Assembly: GCA_010015675.1 (NCBI GenBank)
Contig: ML976979.1
Coordinates: 720,445-784,444 of the forward strand
Source of the DNA: Byssothecium circinans
Taxonomy: Eukaryota; Ascomycota; Dothideomycetes; Pleosporales; Massarinaceae
Length of the DNA stretch: 64,000 nt
Direction: 5' to 3'
The translations under genes and the position numbers were made by a program. The notes below the pieces were generated by a model. It was given only the letters and a program-made list of their open reading frames with translations, did no database searches and was not told where the DNA came from. Positions 23,992 through 35,591 of this stretch are shown in pieces; positions within the stretch are counted from its first letter, which is position 1, and every line of letters begins with the position of its first letter.

Positions 23992-25293
23992 TTATCCTTC
24001 ACGTGCAGCGCTTTCAGTACTCTGCACCTTCCATAAGACAGCCGGACGGCGTGACTCAGGCGGAAGTTCCGGCAAGTCTTCCCATTCTAACGTCAAAAGC
24101 TTCTCTCCTGCATTGAATTGCACATCATATATGCCAGCATCCTCGATATAAGATGCTGCGGCTTTCCGATCACCCATCTTCTTGCAGACCTTTGCAGCCT
24201 TCAGCGACAATCTGGCCTTTGCGCACTGTAGCAGGTCGACGTTACTGGTGTCGTACTCTATATCAGCGTCTTCAACGCTGCTGCTGTGTATGATACGACT
24301 GTCCTTATTGAGGTACGATATGCCATTCTCTGCGGCTTTGCGAGCCTCGATATAGGCCTCTGAAGCGCGCTCCGGGTGACGTTTGGCGGCGAGAAGGTAC
24401 CCTAGCACCAGAATCTCGTACAAATCCACAGCAGTGTTGAAGAGAGAGACCTGTTGAATCAGACAGGGATGATCCAACTCGCGTATCTGATAGTCGTGGG
24501 AAACCCAGAAAATGTCGACCATTCGAAGCATCAGCCGCGGTAGCTCATGAATCTGCTGCTCCGGTATCTCACTCTTGATGCCTGCCGAATCAGGCTTGTA
24601 TTCCATCGACATCCGGTACCACACTCGATCTCTGAAGCATCGAAGCCCAAAGAAGAAGTATCCACATGCGTGATCTTGGCTGTTGATGCAGCGTTGCATC
24701 AACTGTCGGCGGTGGTCTGGTTGGATGGCCCCCTCAATTCGAAGCGCACTAAACTTGGGAAGACGATCCGCCGAAAGAAGACGGCCGAATATCAGCTCCG
24801 AGAAACGGGGAGCTGTGTATCGGAACATCTCGTGGGTCTGAATCTGGACAACCCCTCCACCATTGGTATCGTGGTATTTGCCGATGAGAGCGGAGGCGAA
24901 CAATGGTAAGGTTTCGGCCGTAATAACGTGGCAAGGCGTGCTTTGCACAGGCATTAACTGTTTGATACCGAGAATCTCTATCGATGCAGCAAACCAGGAG
25001 CATTGTGCAATTCTCGATGGGTTTCTGACTTCAAGGAAGAGAGGTGTCTTCTTTGGCGTGATCTCAGCTAGGTTCTCAGTCGAATTTGAGCGTATGACCA
25101 CAAAGAGATTCTTCGAATAGAACAAGTCGGTACTCTCTGCGTGTATTTGTCGGTTGACGTAGAATATACCTGTAGTCGTATCTTCGTATGCAAAGCTCCC
25201 CCCGGCATCCCGGGAGAATGGCGAGACAACAAGCTCGGTGTAGATCTGCTGGCGGATAGTGAGCGGAAAGTCAAGAAAGCGTAGGTGAGCCAT
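23992..25293 (-). CDS. F-box/2EXR-like protein of unknown function
   Basis: A single exon encodes 433 aa. The N terminus reads FLDFPLTIRQQIYTEL, followed by GIFYVNRQIHAES and LFYSKNLF. These are the hallmark spacing and words of the F-box-like or 2EXR family common in Pezizomycotina. The C-terminal half is helical and may contain TPR-like repeats (AYIEARKAAENG, AKARLSLKAAKVCKKMGDRKAA). Such proteins may act as substrate adaptors, but the family is poorly characterised. No introns are needed. It is flanked by its own promoter region at 25294 onward. Confidence 0.78.
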   Translation of the reverse strand: MAHLRFLDFPLTIRQQIYTELVVSPFSRDAGGSFAYEDTTTGIFYVNRQIHAESTDLFYSKNLFVVIRSNSTENLAEITPKKTPLFLEVRNPSRIAQCSWFAASIEILGIKQLMPVQSTPCHVITAETLPLFASALIGKYHDTNGGGVVQIQTHEMFRYTAPRFSELIFGRLLSADRLPKFSALRIEGAIQPDHRRQLMQRCINSQDHACGYFFFGLRCFRDRVWYRMSMEYKPDSAGIKSEIPEQQIHELPRLMLRMVDIFWVSHDYQIRELDHPCLIQQVSLFNTAVDLYEILVLGYLLAAKRHPERASEAYIEARKAAENGISYLNKDSRIIHSSSVEDADIEYDTSNVDLLQCAKARLSLKAAKVCKKMGDRKAAASYIEDAGIYDVQFNAGEKLLTLEWEDLPELPPESRRPAVLWKVQSTESAAREG

Positions 25294-25674
25294 CCCAGAG
25301 AAGAAAAGGCAGAAAAGGAGCCGGAGCAGATATACTCAGTAGCAATGGATCGCGTGATGAGTGGACCTGGAGAGATATACCAAGAAAAACAGACCTGAGA
25401 TGGGATGATAATGGTGTGGTCGTGAAAGACCCCGAGGTGGCACCTGGGAAACAGTCGCGGCTGGCACGTGGCCGGGAGGGGAAAGCGGAGAAGCCGGCCC
25501 GTGCGCGATGCCCCTGCAACATGCACTTTCACCACTGCCACAAATTGCACCATATTGACGCGCTCCCGGATATCCATGTTGGCGTGGGAAAGAATGCAAT
25601 TATTCACAGAAAGACTCTAACGCAAATCCGCGCGTAAGCGGTCGCACTACGACCAGAGCTTTCGCACGTACTGC
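25294..25674. other. Intergenic, no gene seen
   Basis: A short spacer between two minus-strand genes. Confidence 0.4.
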
Positions 25675-26139
25675 TCAAACACAGCCCGCATACTCGAACT
25701 CAGGTTTCTCCTTCTTAGCCTCGCGACATGCATCTACAGCCTTAATTTGAGGCCTTAGCACATCAAAATCGGGCTCAGCAAGTGATCCAGCGCCGAACTC
25801 GGCGGGTGTGAAACGCTGGACAGCGGCGCGGAGACAAACATTGAGTTGGGTGGATGCCTGCAGCTAGGAGAGTACCATGACCTTTTTCTCTTCTACTTTT
25901 CATCCAGTACATGGAGCACTCACGGTATGCACACCCCTCAAAGCTTCAACCAGTGATGTTTCCTCAGTCAAGCCCACCTTTTTCACTTCCGTATCCATAT
26001 CCTCCAGCCATTTCGGCGTCGTAGAGCTCTTGCGACTAAGCACGATGGGACGCAACCGATCGGGTTTCCCGGCAAGTACTTCGAGTATGCTACGGCCGAG
26101 CCCTGGCGATGTCCAGCCCGCGACCGCGACTATGATCAT
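25675..26139 (-). pseudogene. NmrA-like Rossmann protein, C-terminally truncated
   Basis: Exons 26139-25924 and 25857-25675 (an alternative acceptor starts exon 2 at 25863) give about 132-134 aa. The start MIIVAVAGWTSPGLG is a Rossmann nucleotide-binding loop, and LVEALRGVHT and RFTPAEFGAG are typical of NmrA-like/isoflavone-reductase-type NAD(P)-binding proteins. Family members run to about 300 aa. Here the frame ends at EFEYAGCV and the substrate-binding half is missing. The strand just after GVHT also looks shortened. I see no continuation downstream before the next gene. It is either a truncated relic or a short regulatory-type protein; I favour a relic. Confidence 0.65.
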
Positions 26140-26690
26140 CGCGTTTCAAACTGGAAAGGTTTCGCTTACAATAGATAAAAAGAGACGGACTGATGAGGAG
26201 CTGAGCTGAGCTTGAACTAGCATTTGAACAACTGAGCGGGTCTGCCTCACCAATGACAAAAGAAAAGAAATAAGAAATCATCAGCCAAAGCATGTTCATG
26301 AACGCGATGGCTCTCGCAGTGTCAGATGAGAGGGCGATGTTCGTACCATACAATTCGAAGCCAATTAACAATCGCGAGGACGAAGGCTATCCACAAGCTT
26401 GGCCGAAGTCATTATCGATAATGGTCCAAATATCATCTATTCTGCATCCAGATCAGAAGAAAAGAGAAGACGCAACCATGTAAGAAGGATAGATACAGCG
26501 CGGGGAACTCTCGACTTCCATCCAACACGGAAATATATCCGATGATGCAATGCGATGCGGGGAAGCTTTCTTTCTTCTCCACTTTCCCCATTTACACTAA
26601 ACCAACTCGACTCCCCGAGAACCTTTAAAACAACCACATAGTAATTAATCACCAACACTCTATCCCTCCTCCCTCCCCCCTCCCCCAAAA
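26140..26690. other. Divergent spacer between the NmrA-like relic and the class II aldolase gene
   Basis: About 550 bp with a C-rich tract just before the downstream ATG. No gene is seen. Confidence 0.45.
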
Positions 26691-27949
26691 ATGCCACCCC
26701 TACGCCTCCTTCCCTGTCCCTCCATCCCGCGCCCAACCCACCATCTCCACCCCCAATTCCTCACACGCACCCTTACAACAACCACGCAGCACGCCCAAGC
26801 ATCCGTCGCAGCCGGTCTCCGCGTCGACCGCAATGAATCAAACTCCAACCGCACAGTCGCAGCCATGGGCCGCACCACGTCTGGCAAAGCCCTTAGAATC
26901 CGCAGTTACCCCAAGTTCCGCACTTTAGAAGACGAGAGATTATATAGGAAACAGCATCTCGCTGCTGTTTATAGGGTATTTGCGGATCGGGGGTTCGACG
27001 AAGGCGTGGCGGGACATGTTAGTGTTAGGGATCCGGTTTGGACGGATCATTTTTGTATGTTTTATTGTTATTTACTTTTTTTCTGAAGGAGTTTCACTTT
27101 TTGAGACAGCGATTTTGGCTACCTACCTAGGTAGAAACGTGCTAGACGCTCGCTTTTCACCCCGTGTTGTCATATGACCAGGCCCGGTTTTACTTTTTTA
27201 TGTCTTAACTTTATATGTCGTAGAACTGGATGCTGAGACTGAGATATGGATAGGGTTAAATCCCCTCTCAACACACTTCTCCCAAATCCGCGTCTCGGAC
27301 CTGATCCTCGTCAATGAAGCCGGCGAAGTCGTCCAGGGTGACCAACCCATCAATGCCGCCGCTTTTGCAATCCATTCCGCGATCCATAAAGTAAGCCTAT
27401 CTCCTTCCCTCCTCATCCAACCTCCAAATAAAATCCCCAACACACATTCCCACAAAACACACACTCTAACTTCCCCAGGCCCGCCCAGACGTCCACGCAG
27501 CCTGCCACGCGCACTCCACCTACGGAAAAGCCTTCAGCGCCTTCGGTCGCCCCCTCTCCATGATAACGCAAGACGCACTGCGCTTCTACAAGTCCCACGG
27601 CGTATACACGAACTTCGGCGGCCTTGTCCTCGCTAGCGAAGAAGGCACGCGCATCGCCGAAGCCCTAGGGAACGGCAAAGCCGCGATCCTCCAGAACCAT
27701 GGGATATTAACGGTGGGCCAGAGTGTCGACGAAGCGGCGTTTTGGTTCCTGTCGCTGGATAAAACGTGTCAGGCGCAGTTGCTGGTGGATGCTGCGAGTG
27801 CGGGGACGGGGGTGAGGCCGAAGGTTATTCCGGATGAGGAGGCCGAGGAGAGTTATAGGCAGGTGGGGACGCCGGAGAAGGGGTGGTTGGCATTTCAGGG
27901 GTATTATGATGAGGTGCTTGCGAAGACTGGGGGGGATTTTTTGGAGTGA
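26691..27949 (+). CDS. Class II aldolase/adducin domain protein
   Basis: Exons 26691-27054, 27254-27390 and 27479-27949 give 323 aa. The first intron is long (199 nt). Its acceptor at 27253 is chosen because it restores the family sequence DHFWLNPLSTHFSQIRVSDL; an earlier AG would create a stop. The fold is the class II aldolase/adducin N-terminal domain, with the zinc-binding pair CHAHS (H177, H179) and QNHG (H241). The related enzymes use a metal to cleave sugar phosphates, but many fungal members have unknown substrates. The first 45 residues are Arg-, Pro- and Thr-rich and could be a mitochondrial leader; an internal Met at about residue 57 is the start if that leader is not real. Confidence 0.87.
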
Positions 27950-28190
27950 TGGAGTGGGAGTAATGGGAATGGGAGTGGAAGTGGAGGAGGAGAGGAGACC
28001 TTGGGGAGAAAGGAACGGGGATATGTAGAGCAGATTCCTTTCCAGATTTACTAGGTCCTATAGACGCCTATATCGTTAGGCGTCACTCGTGGACATCTCC
28101 ACGAACCGAAATATGTCATGCACCAAATCACGGGTCGCTCTTAAGTCTTACCATCCCAGCTTATGGCCAACTTCCCCACAAAACTCTCCT

Positions 28191-29285
28191 TCACAGCCCG
28201 GATGATGTCTGATTGATCATGCTGATCATATTGGTCGCGTTCCCCGGCACAATTTCCTGGCCTTGCTGTATCGTCTGTTGCAGCTGGGCCTCAGCGTCGC
28301 CCGCTTCATCAGCCTGGATAGTTCCGGCAAGAGGAAAAATGTCTTGGCTTTTGTGCAGACATTCAATATTCAACGGTTGTTGGTACGCTCTAACTTGAAG
28401 GTTGTCTGCAATCTTTTGAGCCGAATATTTCTTGAACCATGGCTCAAGGAACTCGCTCTTAGTCTTGTCGCATTCGAAACTGTCACCGTACAATGGTAAT
28501 CCGTGAGCGTCGTACGTGACCTGAACAAGAATCCATGCAACTTCTCCGATACGTATCCACACACTGTGGTATTGAGTCAATTATGTTCCGTTATGCAGTT
28601 CGGACACGAGAACTTACAGGTCCGGGATGTTGCAGACCCGAAGGTCGTGATTGTCGAATTTTCTATGTAATAGATGCTATCAGTATGTGTGCCATGCTTT
28701 AGGCTGGAGAGACTAACGTGGTCCGGCAATTATAGCCACAGTCGGGAAAGGACCCGAACATGCCGGCGGCTAGTTCAATCTGCCAAAATATGTTAATGCC
28801 CAGAAATGATGAAAGATAAGCCTTTGTCTTACAAGGATATCGCGCATGCCTGCCCTATTCGCCGGTCAGAAGGCGATTGGAACGTTGACGCTGAGAACTC
28901 CTTTCGTTACTTTGATCGTGCAATGGGTCTTGTGGTCACAAGGACTGTGGCCATCTTTTCCATCCGGGCACAGGGTAACGAGACAATGATTCACTTCGTT
29001 CCATAGCCCATTGCCTGTGGCTTCTCCGGCTTGCTGTTTCTTATTGCCGATGAGGATAGAGACTAGGGGTGCACGTTCGTAAAAGTCGCGCTTACTTGGG
29101 CTCCTGGGCTCAGCCGGTCCTGGAGCACGATCTTGATACTCATCTTCATGTTTCGATTAGCAAACAGCCCCAAATCCTGGAGGTACACACTCACCCAGCC
29201 GAACACCTCCCTACTCAGGCGCCACAAAGCCGCACACAGCAAGCGCCGCAGCGACAATGAGGCAGAGCGCGTAGCCGAATTTCAT
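28191..29285 (-). CDS. Small cysteine-containing secreted-type protein, 5' exons unresolved
   Basis: The 3' part splices cleanly. Exons 28847-28833, 28779-28718, 28662-28618 and 28563-28191 give a 164-aa frame with words such as FPDCGYNCR, LRVCNIPDL and DSFECDK. Upstream on the same strand are a signal-peptide-like start at 29285 (MKFGYALCLIVAAALAVCG) and a Cys-rich exon of about 29062-28862 (NHCLVTLCPDG, SPCDHKTHC). The three parts probably belong to one secreted protein, but I could not find a splice pattern joining the Cys-rich exon to the 3' exons. That exon ends in a stop (28862), so the locus may carry a small frame-disrupting lesion. One possible first junction is ALA joined to YQDR (phase 0). 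I do not recognise the family. Confidence 0.45.
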
Positions 29286-31522
29286 GTTGCAGTCGGGGTT
29301 GCACGAAGAGGGTGAGTTCTTCTGTCAGTGCGGCACTGTCGCACTCGAGGCAGGCCGCGGGTGGAGAGTCGATAGAGCGAGTGTGATTAGACCGAGTCGT
29401 TGTAGCGCTGTCGCTGCGGTTGACGGTGGGGCTTTATTTATGAGCGCTCTTACTGATTGAATGGAACGACTACGTGGGAGCTAGCGTGCTCGAGGTGCGA
29501 AGTTGGGTTTGGCTACGGTGACGTAATTTGGGGTGTGCGGTTGTCGTGCGAGGGAAAGAGCGAGGGGCGAGTGCTCTTGCCTGTCAACAGGAGAGTGCGA
29601 CGGTGGTAACGAGCTTTCAACTGATCATGACCTGTGAGATTCAGAATACAGCAAAGAGATACGCAGAGACTGTGACACTTATGGGGGGACGGGCTGCGGA
29701 GGACTACCTTCACCTCGAAGCTTTGGGGAGGCCTGCATGTGGTCTCTTCGAGGACTCACCACCAGCCCTCTTGCCAAGGCCTCCTCTTTCCAATATAGAC
29801 TATATCTGAGACCGCCCTCATCTAACCTCTCACTCACCTTGAAAGGTTTGGATAACATGGCTGGGTCCTCAACATGGCGGTCGACAGCTTCGATCACACA
29901 GTGGCCCTGGAATTTGAGAATGCAGCGCAGAATAGGACGCGTACTTTGCTTCAAATTGTCTGACAAGAGGTCTAAAAATTCGAAAGAAAGGATGTTGGAC
30001 AAAAGATAGTCCGTTCAGTCTAGCAAAAGAAAATAGCAAAAGATACGCGAGACTTGATGTTGTTGGCGCAAGAAATGGGAGGACGCTTTATTAGAAAGCT
30101 GAAAGGTATGATCCCATTCGTGATCTAGAAAGAAATGAATATAGGGAGAAGCAAGATTCCAGCTCTTTCAATTCATCCACTTGCAATCTAGAGCAGAACG
30201 TCCTTTGCAAACGACTGACCGTATGACTCGTTTGGGACGCGTCGTCAGGCCGGAGGAGACGCGTTTAAACCTACTATATATACCAATTACTTTCAAAAGC
30301 TTTCAACTAAAACAAGCCAAAGAACGCTAGCACGGCCGACTGTGGAGAGGGCACCACAACTCCCAGCCGGATATAGTAGCAAACTGTGCAGTGTTCGAGT
30401 CCCACTTCAGGCTAATTTATTCCTACGATTCTCTGATATGGAATATAATTAGCTTGTACTTACTGTGGGAGTTGAAAGTCCTCCGCTTGTTGGCAAGTTC
30501 AGAAAACAACCTTGGTTGATTATAGTTATCAATCGAGGTGGTTTCTGGTCGAAGGTGCCGTCGATTCTTTTTGGCCTTTTTTTAATAGCCTACTCGACAA
30601 TCGAGTGTGATGAGCTGGCATCTGAGAAGAAACAGCCTGGGTTTGTTTTGTAGGTGAGAAGACGCGTGAAATAACATGATCATGCGTGGTTGAAGAATCA
30701 GCACCTGGTGTCATCCGAATCAGCCCAAATTCATGCCCCTACATCAACACGCTAGCCTCCATCGCGTTAGCGCTACCCATCCCCGCTGTATGGAAACCGA
30801 TCAGCTCAGGGCACAGTCACCCCAATCTCAACTACACTCCAACTGCTCTGCGTTCGATCATAAGGCTTTATTTTACTTCTGGAAATACCGTCTCTGCATC
30901 AATCTTGCCCTAAGTCTTACCTATCGTCTATCAACACCTAAACCGCTCTGCTCTGCTCGTTCGTACAACAAAAGCGAATGCTCATGCTTCTCGTATCCCG
31001 ACCGAGACTGTGAGTGAGAAGAGGAAAATCAGTTTGTCGACCTAAAGCGTAGACGGAAGTAGAATGTGAGAGAGGCGAGAAGAAGAAGTTCAGTGGGACA
31101 CGGTAGCGTGTTGGAGTGCGAAGGGTTTGGTGTTGATGATAGTTGAAGGTAGATAAGAGGAAGGAACATTAATAATCGGTAGATTGGTGTCTGCATGAGC
31201 GCGCATTCTCCACAAAAGGCCAAAGTATATGTACACGAAACCGAATGTAGAGACCGCAGCGGAGGTAGCTGTATGCACAGTGCTAACCGCGATGAACTTT
31301 CGCAGAAGATCGGACTCGAGCATAGACAGTGTATTAATGAGTACCTACGTACCGCAAGCAAAACAATCCACATAAAGCATACCACCGAAACAAAAGTACT
31401 GGGTGCTGTTGCTAGAATAATGACACCCATGGCGTTCTCGCTGTTTGTCAAGGCTAAGGGAGCTCCGCCGCTGTCGCTAACCATGTATCAAATCGTCAGT
31501 GACAGCAAACACTGGACTTTGG
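29286..31522. other. Intergenic, about 2.2 kb; nothing firmly supported
   Basis: A minus-strand frame at 30002-29679 has ordinary amino-acid composition and might be a gene fragment, but it has no recognisable domain. A tRNA-like B-box occurs near 30390 without a matching A-box or acceptor stem. No other feature is seen. Confidence 0.4.
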
Positions 31523-33474
31523 TCATCTCCACTTCCTTGGCGAACTGTCCAAGTTGTTCATGACAGAAGAGACGTTCATCGGCGAGCCAGTTGTATGTGC
31601 ACTCATCTGCCTATCACGCGCAGCGCGGACGATGTGACCGTTCGGCGCATCTGCGACTCGTTCCTGTAGCGGCTGCATGGTATTCCCGAGGGTGGCAATG
31701 ACGGCAGCTGTGTCGAGCTCCAGAGCGCTGTACTTTCTGGGTGCAGAGGAAGGAATCGTCTTGAGATTACCGATCCAGTCCATCTTGTCCTGATCCATGG
31801 AATAACGTCCCTCAAACAGCTTGTATGCTTCGCTGCACCCAATAGATCTCTCCCGTAGCGACAAAGAAGCATCAGGGATGTATGGCTCCATAGTCTCTAG
31901 GGCACTACCAATACTGGAGTTGCGCGATGAGCTGGCATGTGAGATGTTGTCTGCGGAATTCCTAAGTTTGGCGACTCTCTGACACCACGCCTTTTGATTC
32001 GGATTGGCTTGACAGTCAGGGCAAGAGCCTGGTACCGTGGTGACTGGCGTTGGAACCGTCCTCCTGCCGCCAGAAGCGGAGGGCGGGTCCGTATCGCATC
32101 CGTTACGCGTCATGTCCTGGAAATTCAACGAGGGGCCTCTGCACATGCAGTTATTTACGTCGGTGCAGAAACCACAGCTCTGGTCCGTGTCAGATAGGAA
32201 CTGAGAGGCAGGATGGTGCGCTTGTTCTGGCTGCTGAGACTGCACGCCTCGCCTTGACATCCACTGCGTGGTAAAATCGATCTCCTGAGCAGCATACGCG
32301 TTGACGGGGGATTGGATTCGGGGAGCCTTGGCGGACGAAACCGAGCCGGCAGTGGGAGGACGAAGTGGAGGAATGGAGGTCATGGGGTGCATAGGCGACA
32401 CCAGATGCTCTGCGACACAAGCGCACTCTCCGTTCGTTCCGCAATTGCCGCAGCTGCCGTCCATCTTTGGAGTATGGTAGCCGGTGAAGGACGTGATGGA
32501 GCCACGGGTCGTGGGGGAGTTCTGGGAGGAATTTGAAAAAGGCGACTGGAAGAATGTAGAATGAGTTTGCTTGTCAGCAAAGGGATTTAGGGCATGGTTT
32601 TGCTGGGCCAATTGCAGCTCCAGCTTCTGGATATGAGCCAGGTTGACAGTGCTTTGTTCCTTCCAGAAGTCGCGTTCCCTCATATATTTGTCGCAAAGTT
32701 TCTGCTCACTTGCCACATCTGCATCGGCCTTCCGGCACCGTTGAGTGAGCTTGTGGATGTCGTCCAACATGCGATTCATCTCCTCCTGGTGCTTTAACTC
32801 AACCCTCTCAATATAGGCCTGCATCTCATTATGCTTGGCTACCTTTCTAGCGCGGAAGGCACGCTGCGACTCGCGGTTCTGGGCCTTGCGCTTTGATGCG
32901 GGCTCGTCGGTGGCCGGCTTGCGTCCGGGCTTGGGACGCGGCGGGATCACATAGCTGGAGCTCGTAGGGCCACCTCCGACGGGGGAGGCTTTGGGATTCG
33001 TGTCGACGGATGAGGACGTCGTGGCAGTTGAGCCTCGCAGGTTGAGGCCGGTAGCAGGACGAGTGAAAGGGACAATTGCTGGGTGGCATGATGTTAGCGA
33101 GTCTGATCTGATGCAGTGCTGAGTGCTGAGTGCGGGGCAGTCCGATTGTCCAATTCCAAACATGAAGCTGCCAAATGGCACACCCGATGCAGGGAAGCCG
33201 GCGGGGAAGAACATGAAGGAGTGTCGAGCAGAGAACACAGCGTCGACCTTCAGCTAGGCGGGGTGTGGTTCCCGAAGAAAGAAAAGGAAGGCAAAAAAGC
33301 AGCGGCGAGCACGGCGGGGACATTACCTCGAGAGCTGGATGGGCGGCGGTCTACCGGTGGGGGTGGGTGGGCGTCGTTGGTGGGCGGCGGAGTCTGCGGC
33401 GTCGCATTGCTGTTGCTGCCATCGTGAGGTTCGTTAGACATGGCGCCGGCGGGTTTGGCGGTTGGTGGTGACAT
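31523..33474 (-). CDS. hapX: HapX-type bZIP iron regulator (CCAAT-binding-complex partner)
   Basis: Exons 33474-33327 and 33078-31523 are joined by a 247-248-nt intron, giving 567 aa. An in-frame Met at residue 12 is an alternative start. In order: a CBC-binding (Hap4-type) motif with PPRPKPGRKPA at about residues 96-104; a bZIP basic region SKRKAQNRESQRAFRARK at about 111-128; a coiled coil to about 210; and cysteine-rich regions CGNCGTNGECAC (about 259-270), CGFCTDVNNCMC (about 351-362) and CPDCQANPNQKAWC (about 402-415). The Hap4 motif, bZIP and several Cys-rich regions together are diagnostic of HapX. In other ascomycetes HapX joins the CCAAT-binding complex (HapB/C/E) in the nucleus. It represses iron-using pathways and activates siderophore synthesis in low iron, and activates iron-storage and haem genes in excess iron through the Cys-rich regions. 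Two SreA-type sites precede the start. Confidence 0.93.
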
Positions 33475-33481
33475 GTTCGCG

Positions 33482-33490
33482 TTATCAGAT
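33482..33490 (-). promoter_or_regulatory. SreA-type GATA site (ATCTGATAA)
   Basis: A perfect match on the gene strand to the ATCWGATAA consensus of fungal iron-sensing GATA repressors (SreA/Sre1). It lies 8 bp upstream of the predicted hapX ATG. Confidence 0.65.
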
Positions 33491-33502
33491 GGACGGGGGA
33501 TG

Positions 33503-33511
33503 TTATCAGAT
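33503..33511 (-). promoter_or_regulatory. Second SreA-type GATA site (ATCTGATAA)
   Basis: An identical 9-mer 21 bp further upstream of the first, in the same orientation: about two helical turns, so both sites face the same side of the DNA. Confidence 0.65.
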
Positions 33512-34730
33512 CTAAACCCGGCCGATCTCGGCTTTCCTCGGGGCTTGGCGTGGTAGCACTGCAGGCGCGGAGGGAGAGAGAGAGAGAGAGATTCCTCCTC
33601 AACAGAAGGAACAACTCGAGCTATGTTTCTTCTACCTCAACGTGGGCACTAGGCAACCATCCATTCGTGGGAAGGGGGGATGAACGAAGCGGATGGATGA
33701 GTCCATGTGCAAGGCCAGGTCAGCGACGCTCTTTATGCCTATGGAAAACGTTGCTACCGCTCTATCCAACTATCCATGCACTTGGCCGCAACCATCTTCT
33801 CAAATGAACTATTTCCGTCGTCTCCAGCCTCATGCCCTTCACCCCTGAACGTGTTCTCCCCGACTACCCCAGCGACCCGATGCCCGATATCAAACCTCGA
33901 AGCACTCATTGGCCCCTTCTGACCATACCTTTGGCCTCTCCCTCAACATATGACCTCTTCTTCTTCGATCTTCCGGTTTCAATAGCCCTACTTTGCACCT
34001 TCGACCGTTGGGCATCTCGAGCCCGCTATTCCAAATGCATTGGAAGAGTCTGGTCGGCACCGTTAATGATGCGTACACGCACGACACCTTCACCAACAAG
34101 CGACTGCAGCATTGTCAGAGACGGAGCCTCATTGAACAGTGCTTGTAGGGAAGAGAAACTTATCGTTGTAATGGACGCCCAACAACCGTGTTACGCTCCT
34201 CACTGTCCTCATTTCGCCAGGTCGAGAACGAAGTCAACATTAGCATGTGATTGCCATGTCTACGGGCGGGCTTGAAGATAGCGATGAGGGTGGGAGAAAT
34301 TAGGATGAAACCCACCAGTGGTGGTGATATCCGCATGCGCATTCCAGAGACGAGTATCAGGACGCTCTTCAAAACCCGCTACTTGATCATTTTCGTCGGA
34401 AGTTGCAGGCAAACAGCATTCCAACAGCAGCCGTGAACTTCTGAACTTCTCTGCGAGAGTGTTGCAAGTTCGGCTTCTTCAATGTCGACAATGTATGATC
34501 CATCCATCTTGCGCACGCTCTTTGCCTGCGTCATTCGCTGCCCTTATCCGAAAGTACGAACGCTGACCCGAATGTTTGGGAGTCTACTTCTCTATTCTCC
34601 AACCTCGAATACAACGTCCCGTCCCAGCCCAACCATGACAGCCAGTATCAGTCCTCGACTAAAGGTGCAGAGTAGCCACGTGTTTTGGCTGCAGCCCGAT
34701 TTGAGAGAAAACCCCGGTTACCGCAAACCC

Positions 34731-34808
34731 TGGATGATAACCGCTACAAACTTGGCCCTCATGGCCCTCCATCCAACTCGCGATGGCCGCAACTCCAACC
34801 TGGATGAC
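34731..34808. repeat. Dispersed repeat fragment, copy A
   Basis: About 75 bp nearly identical to 55430-55500 (same strand), including a long exact stretch around CTTGGCCCTCATGGCCCTCC. Copy A has one extra A in CCATCCAACTC and lacks six bases that copy B repeats (ACTCCA). Confidence 0.85.
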
Positions 34809-35591
34809 GGCTTCCCCGGAGCGAATTGATTGGAGAAGGACTGGGTCCAAACGCAATTCACGTTTAAGCCCATCGCTTGGCAGCTAGTCTCCCTTCTCTG
34901 GACCCTGAGACGTACCTACAGCTCACGAGAAAAAGCCCTCATTTCTCAGAATTGTAGGACAGAAAACATCAGCCCATCTAGCAAGGAGCTCTGAGCATCC
35001 AGTGCTCACTCTAACATGGTACTTACCTAAGCAAGCGTGCACCCATTGATCGAAGCTCCTCAGATCCATAATAGTTTTTCCTTACGTCGTACTTCAATCA
35101 CTCAACGTACCATCACTTTATATAGTCATTGCTCTCACCTAGATGTGTTATACTCTCCAAGTCACGTTTCTTCCATTTCTCTACATAGCTATCTTACCTT
35201 GTCCATTGATTGGGCAGTTTCAACCCACAAATGCCGACCCTCCACAAACAACCCCACATCTGACCAGATCCCATCAGAACGACCCCACGTCAACCATTCT
35301 TGCATCTTACAGTACCACCTACATGCAGTATCCGAAGCCGTGTTTTCGGAATCTTTCCGCTACAATGATGCGTGCGCGTGCTCATCATCCTTCCTTCCAG
35401 GCTTTTTCTTCTCCTCTGGCTACATTATCCTTTCAGAACTTGGGCACCTAACAGCAACACCAAACGCTCCCCTCAATCTATCGCATCGCGCTAGAATTCG
35501 GCACTTTTGAGCATCGGTAGGCTGGCGGGAAAGAGCATCCAGAGTTTCGAGACTGTCCTTTATCACAAGACATCTCCCGCCACCTTTGATG

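Larger units (their letters stand above)
33475..35591. other. Upstream region of hapX and of the FAD monooxygenase; repeat fragment inside
   Basis: About 2.1 kb of divergent promoter space. It holds the two GATA sites, a short GA microsatellite at 33571-33591, and at 34731-34808 a fragment shared with 55424-55500. No intact gene is seen. Confidence 0.5.

Noticed and set aside
30330..30420. tRNA-like sequence with a good B-box (GTTCGAGTCC)
   Set aside because: No A-box at the right distance, no acceptor stem and no anticodon arm; at most a 3' fragment.
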